Positions 58,125 to 64,000 of a DNA stretch of 64,000 bases are shown one piece after another. The position numbers and the translations under genes were made by a program. This DNA comes from Druceiella hillmani. Lineage: Eukaryota > Arthropoda > Insecta > Lepidoptera > Hepialidae. Below the pieces are notes generated by a model that saw nothing but the letters and a program-made list of their open reading frames with translations, did not search any database and had not been told where the DNA came from. The DNA lies in contig JAYKKI010000063.1 of assembly GCA_039881145.1 (NCBI GenBank), positions 11,971,001-12,035,000 on the forward strand, given 5' to 3'. Position 1 is the first letter of the stretch; every line of letters starts with the position of its first letter.

Positions 58125-58905
58125 ATTCTAAGTATTATACGTTGCTGATTTGGATCAACACAAAAACTAAATTATCGGTTTACCGGTTTGTATAGGTTTA
58201 AATTTGTAAACATAAATCTATATTAAACCAGTAACTTTATAGCGCAGGTACATAGTAAGTTAAATATTATCCTGGTATTAGCTCCACCAACTAATTGTAC
58301 CCATAATACTCGGATATTGATGTTTACATGTAAGTCGGAACTTTATATAGAATGAGAGTTTAAAAAACTGTGTCACTATCGCCAAGGTCATTCTTATGAA
58401 TTTATTTTTAACGTTCGCCTGATTTTGTTACGTCTATCTGTTTACTTATCATCGCTTTTAAATTTTTAAATAAGTCATTAACTTATTTTAGAGATGGATG
58501 TGTCATATATTTAGGAAATTAATTTCAAAAAGTTTTCAGACGCAAGAAATATTTACGCTGTGTAAGGAACCCTTTACATAATAAAATGTATAAGATTTTA
58601 AACATTATGGGTATATAGTATTTCTATTAAACAATTCAATATAAAAGAATATTATTTTTCCCCACTTAAATGTATTACCTATCATATCCTTCATAAGCTA
58701 CGCTTAAATGAAAAGACGGATTCCTAAAAAATATGATGTCTAGAATCATCCCTATAGTTTTCTAATAAGCTATATGTACATATAAGGTTAAATATTTAGG
58801 TAATTACATACAAATTCTGAGGGAAGGAATTCGCGGAAGGTGAAATCTTATAAAAAATTTCGGAAAAAATTATTTTGTAAATATAAATATCCGAAAGCTC
58901 TTTGT
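58125..58905. other. AT-rich DNA without a recognised gene
   Basis: No gene or repeat family was recognised. Confidence 0.4.
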
Positions 58906-58914
58906 TATGCCAAA

Positions 58915-59290
58915 CAAGCATTTCCAAAATGTACGGCACTGAATCACAGATGCTGAAGATAGCTGGTCGCAAAACTACCACGTTTCTGATTTGTTATGCT
59001 GACAGAAGATACTCAACATCTCATGGACCAAACAGAGGAGCAAGGTTTTGATACTGAAAGAGATCGGCATGAGAAAAAATTGTTGCATCATCTGTATTCG
59101 TAAAGTAAGGCATCATCTGTATTCGTAGAATACTTGGGCGACATTATGCAAAAACCTGCTGACAGCATTGAAAAGCTTATTGTCACCGACATAGATGAAG
59201 GACGGAGACCGCAGGGATGCTGTCCTAGATGCTGGACAAAAACACTGAGCACTCCGTTTATGATGACACCATACATAGCTTCGAGAGTAG
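58915..59290 (+). pseudogene. LINE reverse transcriptase, C-terminal fragment
   Basis: Pieces of the segment that follows the polymerase domain in insect non-LTR retrotransposons are readable in shifting frames. One is ILNISWTKQRS, corresponding to the RxLxISWTxxxxN block. The next is GMRKKLLHHLYS. The last is EYLGDIMQKPADSIEKLIVT with EGRRPQG, corresponding to the YLGHIMR...EGKRxRGR block. A direct duplication of 'GCATCATCTGTATTCGTA' at 59083-59128 breaks the frame with a stop. The polymerase core (YADD) and endonuclease are absent. The clade (RTE or Jockey/CR1 type) cannot be fixed from this piece. Confidence 0.7.
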
Positions 59291-59424
59291 GAATTTATAG
59301 CGAATCATTAAAGAAATGGTATTGTCAAAGTAAAGCCACGATCCTCAACAATGATCAGTTGACTCAAAAGGAAGAAATTTTGTTTCTTGTTAATTTATAT
59401 TTAATTTTTTTGTCTCTATAATTT

Positions 59425-60050
59425 ATGTATACTTGCAGAACTTCTAAAAACAAATTAAATCTTAAAAATCAACTTTACATTATAAATACACCGGAAACTT
59501 ATTATTGTACTGATTTCTAAACCTTTTTGGATGAACATGTTTTTATGCTTTTTACCATAACGAGTACCTGGGATGATTCCCAAAAATAACTATGATCGTT
59601 TCTTCCTATGCTAACTTGATAGAATCTGTTACCTACCACTCTGGAAAATCCTTCACGGACGCTTTTAAATTTTGCATGAATGGAACGGCCATTGGAATTT
59701 CTGAAATATAAAAAACTGCCTCTGTGAATTGTGTGCTGTACTCATTTTATGAATTGTTACACGTGGATCTAGCAATACTGAATTATCACCTGTGCATCAA
59801 GAACGTTCGTACCTCTTTTCTTGTCTTACTATATGTACCTTATTATGCAAATGATAGCCAATAGGACCATTAATAAAAGTAAAAACAATAAAGTAGTGGT
59901 GTGTCGGGTTTTTTGGGTAGAACAAGTCACTAAGGGAGGCACTTCTTATAAAAGTGTTACCAATCTAATTCTTGTAAATTTTATGCTTCTTGCTTCACTT
60001 TCCTACTAATTCAACATTTTCGAAGACCAAAGGCGGAAATTATATTGTAT
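59425..60050. other. AT-rich DNA without a recognised gene
   Basis: The 62-residue open frame at 59821-60009 has no recognised family or splice support. Confidence 0.4.
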
Positions 60051-60052
60051 AA

Positions 60053-60053
<1 letters not shown>

Positions 60054-60091
<38 letters not shown>

Positions 60092-60120
60092 TATGTGTGT
60101 GTGTGTGTACATATATACGT
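60054..60120. repeat. (TA)n(TG)n microsatellite
   Basis: TA tract, then CACATATATATG, then a TG tract. Confidence 0.9.
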
Positions 60121-60124
60121 GTAT

Positions 60125-61105
60125 ATAATAAAAATAATTTCCAAACAAAAAATTGATCCAAAAATATTTCTTATATGCTTTGTAAACTACTTGTTAACAT
60201 TTTTTGGACATAATTGCCATTCTTATGATACTAAACACTGAATATGCAAATGTAAACATGAATTTACAAAAAAAGAAACTAACTCAAAATTTTAAATAAG
60301 CGAGAATGTTTGAGTATGGAACGACTTTTCCATCATAGTAAAATCAATTTTGTTAAAATCACGATCGGTATTTTTTTATTATATACGTTGTTTGCTATTA
60401 ATTTTCTTTAATTTATAGAAAGAAAAAAAAGTGAAATTATCGTCAAGGTCAGCCTAACATTTTATTCAAAATACAACTTTTGGTTAGCTTCGAATACTGA
60501 TGAGAAATTAAAATGGCATAAAATAAATTGAATAAGAACATGTAACTTTAAAAAGGGGTGCGCATTACATCTAACATTCAATATTACATTATTTTCTTAA
60601 TAAAAAATGAATTCGCAAATCCCTCTGCGTCACAATATTCATTCCATTGTTTTCCTTAAGCCCACTTTCAAAGCCATTGTAAATCAGTGGCAGCCTCGTT
60701 TTCTTCTCAATGAATATTCAATGTTTAACATTAATTACTTTTACGAATTCTATTTTAAGGCATCCGTCTGGCGAAATGAGTTAAAGTCATGCTATGGTCA
60801 TGGGTAGTTCAATATTTCCTCCGAGGCAAAAATTCGACCAATGTGTACGACTTTTTTTTTAAGAAATAAATAAACGACGATCCGAATTTTCAAAGAAAAG
60901 TACTATAATTTTTTCTGGACTATTTTTCACGTTAACCTGCAACAATTATCCCTCATATTCCCAGAAAAATGTCGCAGTCAGTTTACTTACTGCTTTTGGC
61001 TTTTCATCTTTGAATTTCAACTTTACCAATTTCCGTTTGCATCCTAGGTACCACTGATGTATCTAAGTTCCTCATCCTAGAAATAATTTCTATCTTTTTA
61101 TCTTA
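60125..61105. other. AT-rich DNA without a supported gene
   Basis: The 66-residue open frame at 60607-60807 (MNSQIPLRHNIHSIVFLKPT onward) is mildly protein-like but has no recognised domain or splice sites. Confidence 0.35.
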
Positions 61106-61109
61106 ACAG

Positions 61110-61212
61110 TTACGCAGAAATGCCTCGCAACAATTCACATGCCGCTGCGTATCGAATGGCGTCAACGTTCTGGAAAACAAACGCTGCCTTTGACATCCCC
61201 AAACTTTCATAA
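61110..61212 (+). CDS. Candidate terminal exon, unknown gene
   Basis: A strong acceptor ('ATCTTTTTATCTTAACAG') is followed by one base and then 33 codons, YAEMPRNNSHAAAYRMASTF onward, to TAA at 61210-61212. Local GC is well above background. Another frame is open to a TGA and is Cys-containing (LRRNASQQFTCRCVSNGVNV onward), so the correct frame is not certain. Confidence 0.35.
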
Positions 61213-61239
61213 ATAATTTTAATCTTTCCTAGATAATGC

Positions 61240-61286
<47 letters not shown>
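61240..61286. repeat. (TA)n microsatellite
   Basis: TA tract ending at a transposon-like terminus. Confidence 0.9.
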
Positions 61287-61290
<4 letters not shown>

Positions 61291-61375
61291 GTAAAACCCG
61301 TTTAAGACGATTTCAATGGGACCCGGCCATAAACACGCCTTAAATAAGCGAGAAGGCATATTATGCGGGATAGGA
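61287..61375 (+). mobile_element. Solo end resembling a pogo/Tigger-type terminal repeat
   Basis: 'CATAGTAAAACCCGTTTAAG' followed by ACGATTTCAATGGGACCC, then 'CTTAAATAAGCGAGAAGG' resembles the terminal repeats of pogo/Tigger elements (CAGT-(A/R)AACC...TTTAA-CGA...). It abuts a TA tract. No matching opposite end or transposase was found. The 104-residue minus-strand frame here partly encodes (TA)n and is not a gene. Confidence 0.4.
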
Positions 61376-61926
61376 TTTTTTTCGAATTGCCGCTTTGTGC
61401 CTAAATGAACGTATGTGTCAGTGATGACTTTGCAAATCGATATTATTTCAGTAACATAAAAAGAAAATAAAACAATTATGTAGCCAAAGTTCATTCGGGA
61501 TTTATTTACTATAATTAGGAACTCGAGCACCATTTAACTTGCTCATTTGCTATGCTGTATTTTTGAGTATGGTTAAATACCAGACGAGTAGCTCATGTCT
61601 CAAAATTTAATTATTGATTGAATTTTTATGCAATCCCTTATATGTGGCATTTCCAATCATTACAATTTTTTTGTTTAACCTTAAATATTTTGAGTGCATT
61701 ATTTGTTTGCATTGTGATAAAATATATATCTGAGCGTTTTATTCTAGACATTAAATATAGAATGAAAATTAAACAGACGTTTTAGCGCATAAAATGTGTA
61801 TTTTAATTGATTTTAAAACAGAATGCAATTGTTTTGCTGAATTTTGTTTTTATCGAAATTAAAATCTTCTCAAAAACTTTATCATTCAACGAAATAGCAT
61901 ATTATTGAAATAAGCTTTAAATATTA

Positions 61927-62440
61927 CTCATATATATATATATATATATATATCAATACGCTAAGGTTAAGATGTTACTCTCCCTTTTTATGAAAAACCT
62001 CACAACTAATCCACATAAATTATATATCATTTTATAGATAATTGCTTGCTCTACCGGCATCCACAACTAAAAAATTTATTATTGCTATTGTTTTTGCAAA
62101 TTAATTAATTATTAAAATTATATACACAAAACAGCAATGCTGCCATCTAACGGCTCAACGTCAATATGATTGACGGTCGGTAAAATTTTTGTTTAATATC
62201 AAATCCACTCACGTATAAATAAAGTGGCGCTTTAGCTCAATGCTTTTGATACTTGCGCCTCTATATGTCAATTTTAGTAAAATATTTGTTTGATCTGTCA
62301 TCTGAGTTTTATAATGGAATAAAAACGTAATAAGCAGTGTGCAAAATTAGAAATGAATTGAATACCTGCAATCAATTTTGATTTATTAAATTGAGTTGAA
62401 TAATTTATAATGCGAAGACTTCGCATGGGTCACGCTAGTT
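61927..62440 (-). mobile_element. Helentron/HINE-like element, copy C (5' part, inverted)
   Basis: The minus strand starts 'ACTAGCGTGACCCATGCGAA' followed by GTCTTCGCAT at 62439-62411 and follows copy A closely for about 480 bp through 'CATCTTAACCTTAGCG'. It then passes into a TA tract (61927-61952). The palindrome at the end is intact. The 3' half is absent. Confidence 0.7.
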
Positions 62441-62444
62441 ACTA

Positions 62445-62920
62445 ATTAATTCTATTCGTTTTTAAAAGAAATATCGCGAACAGATCCTCGTACAAAGACA
62501 CTATCAGAAAAAAATTAATATTGTTTTAAAGTTGCCTCTTATCTCAACATCATTATGAAATAATTTTTAATTATACATTTAATTATTAGATATATTTGGC
62601 TCTCAAGAGGACCTGGCATATATACTATGTAACTCTAAAAAAAAAAGAATATTGTAAATAAATTGTATATTTCTAAAACTGTTTTATTATGAGTTATCTG
62701 GTCAAAGTTATAGTTATTAACATTTCCTGAAATACTGTTCACACTTTAAACACATACTGAATACATGTTTCAATAGTAAATAATGAAATTCTTATCGCGT
62801 TTGGCGAAACTTTTACGATTAAAATATAAGAAATAAAGTTTTGGGTAACCTATCTAGTTAGACCGACTACGCGTCTTTAATACGATTTTGTCATCTGTTA
62901 GTAATATCAAAAAGAATTGC
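62445..62920. other. AT-rich DNA without a recognised gene
   Basis: No gene or repeat family was recognised. Confidence 0.4.
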
Positions 62921-62926
62921 GCTTGA

Positions 62927-63031
62927 ACCATAAAGTAATTTCAAACTACAGACTTAATATACGAATAGACGAACACTTCGTTCGTCTATTCGTAGTACCT
63001 TAAGTCTATGGATTGAAATTACTTTATGGTA
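62927..63031. repeat. Long hairpin, ~48-bp arms
   Basis: Left arm 'ACCATAAAGTAATTTCAAAC' ... 'ACGAATAGACGAAC' pairs with right arm 'GTTCGTCTATTCGT' ... 'TTGAAATTACTTTATGGT' around a 5-nt loop (ACTTC). There are a few mismatches and a small bulge in the middle. It could be a short foldback transposon or a pre-miRNA/hpRNA-like structure; no target-site duplication was resolved. Confidence 0.7.
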
Positions 63032-63111
63032 TCTATAGTATAATGAATCTCACACTAACTTACCATATTTTATTAAATATATTGCATTTCGTATTAATGC
63101 GAAACTTTTAG

Positions 63112-63160
63112 TCGTTTCGAAGCGGCCTGGAGCTCGATTTTATAGAACACGATTTGAAGG
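63112..63160 (+). CDS. Candidate exon, unknown gene
   Basis: The acceptor is 'TTAATGCGAAACTTTTAG' and the donor 'GAAGG|GTGAGT' is strong. The frame SFRSGLELDFIEHDLK plus one base (phase 1) is open; a second frame is also open. It would join the segment at 63331 in phase. Confidence 0.35.
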
Positions 63161-63330
63161 GTGAGTAGCCGGCCGTTACACGTTTCAAAAACGATAAATG
63201 CCTGACAATGAAGACATGAGATATGGTGTAAGTCCAGATACAAGTATAATATAATGAAAATAGGTTATAACGTATGGGACGAACAAATTAAAATATATTG
63301 CAGTTAATATTATGTTAGCAGATATTTCAG

Positions 63331-63551
63331 AGGCGATTCTCATCATACAAACTTTTCATGTATATAATACGTTTGATGCAGTAAGAGAATACAGCTTTTG
63401 GTACTCGCTGAAATGCACAGCACAAAACGTAAGTGCTGAAAAAATCAAAATTTCTTTAGAGTGTGAAAATAGGAACATATACTGGAATATAAAATACTGG
63501 GAAGGTATTGGAATCAGGAAAGTTTTATTATATTGTGCAAACACAGGCTGA
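63331..63551 (+). CDS. Candidate exon, unknown gene
   Basis: After 'GCAGATATTTCAG' the frame takes two bases (completing Glu with the previous exon) and reads AILIIQTFHVYNTFDAVREY, then SFWYSLKCTAQN. It has a donor-like GTAAGT at 63429. If unspliced there it continues to a TGA at 63549-63551 as a Trp/Tyr-containing tail. The acceptor's pyrimidine tract is weak. No family is recognised. The overlapping minus-strand frame (63356-63682) is considered a shadow. Confidence 0.35.
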
Positions 63552-63554
63552 TAA

Positions 63555-64000
63555 AAATATAAAAATCGGCTAATATTAATAAGTTTATTGAAGCAGTTGT
63601 GGGGTTGATGCGAGTCATGAATACCTAATCTAATTCCAACAGGTAGTGTATCAAATGACAGGTGTTTGTTGGAATAATTCATATTAACATTATGAAATAT
63701 TTATTAATACATAAAAATATATATCTTTACCTTTTAAAAATAAACAAGTCTTCGTCACCTCTGTATTACATTTGGCGCACAATAAATTAACTTCTATTCA
63801 TATTATTATTTGGAACACTTAAAAAAATATGAGAAACATAAAAACGTGCTGAATACATTTATTTTTTGAGTATATTTGATGCAATTATAACGATATACAA
63901 ACTATTTTAATGTTTTTTTTTTGTTTTGACAATTTTAGGTTAAGTAGTAATTTATGACTCCTCATCCTCTTCGTCGCCTAATGTTCAAAAGAAACTAATT
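63555..64000. other. AT-rich DNA without a recognised gene
   Basis: No gene or repeat family was recognised up to the window edge. Confidence 0.4.

Noticed and set aside
61219..61533. 104-residue minus-strand frame
   Set aside because: Part is (TA)n-encoded and the rest covers a transposon-like end without a recognisable domain.

Overview
The window looks like a gene-poor stretch of an AT-rich animal nuclear genome, most likely an insect. The reasons are very low GC, many long (TA)n tracts, a Helitron, a Tc1-like DD34E transposon, a LINE reverse-transcriptase fragment, SINE-like insertions with tRNA-type B boxes, and no operons or long intact ORFs. The species cannot be named from the sequence. 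Nothing bacterial, viral or CRISPR-like was seen. | Layout. 1-510 and 8350-9070 carry the same composite minisatellite in opposite orientations. 11.5-14.3 kb has a SINE-like element, copies of a dispersed noncoding family (called R1 here) and a shortened minus-strand Helitron that keeps the N-terminal part of its Rep/helicase gene. 15.7 and 27.1 kb hold two copies of a long foldback element whose arm contains a hammerhead-ribozyme-like sequence. 25.8-26.7 kb is an eroded ~205-bp tandem array. 33.0-33.7 kb and 54.9-57.2 kb are two copies of a second dispersed family (R2); the second copy is split by the Tc1-like element. 36.3-38.0 kb is a complete Helentron/HINE-like element, with shorter relatives at 45.2 kb (containing a 5 x 78-bp array) and 61.9 kb (inverted). 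43.0-50.5 kb is an old tandem segmental duplication, swollen in its first unit by insertions. | Host genes. No complete gene is visible. The best candidate is the 3' end of a multi-exon plus-strand gene at 41.6-42.7 kb: four short exons with good splice sites, matching phases and a final stop codon, but no recognised family. Other exon-like pieces lie at 4.0, 52.4, 61.1 and 63.1-63.5 kb (plus) and 23.4, 53.8 and 57.7 kb (minus). These are predictions from splice signals, open frame and local GC only. | Overall the window reads as intron or intergenic DNA shaped by several transposon families, old duplications and microsatellite growth. Its most interesting items are the 159-nt in-frame intron-like insert in the Helitron gene, the hammerhead-like motif in the foldback family, the Helentron-like family with recent internal array growth, and two insertion events that can be dated against empty paralogous sites inside the window. 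Element boundaries quoted to the nearest 5-10 bases are estimates by eye.
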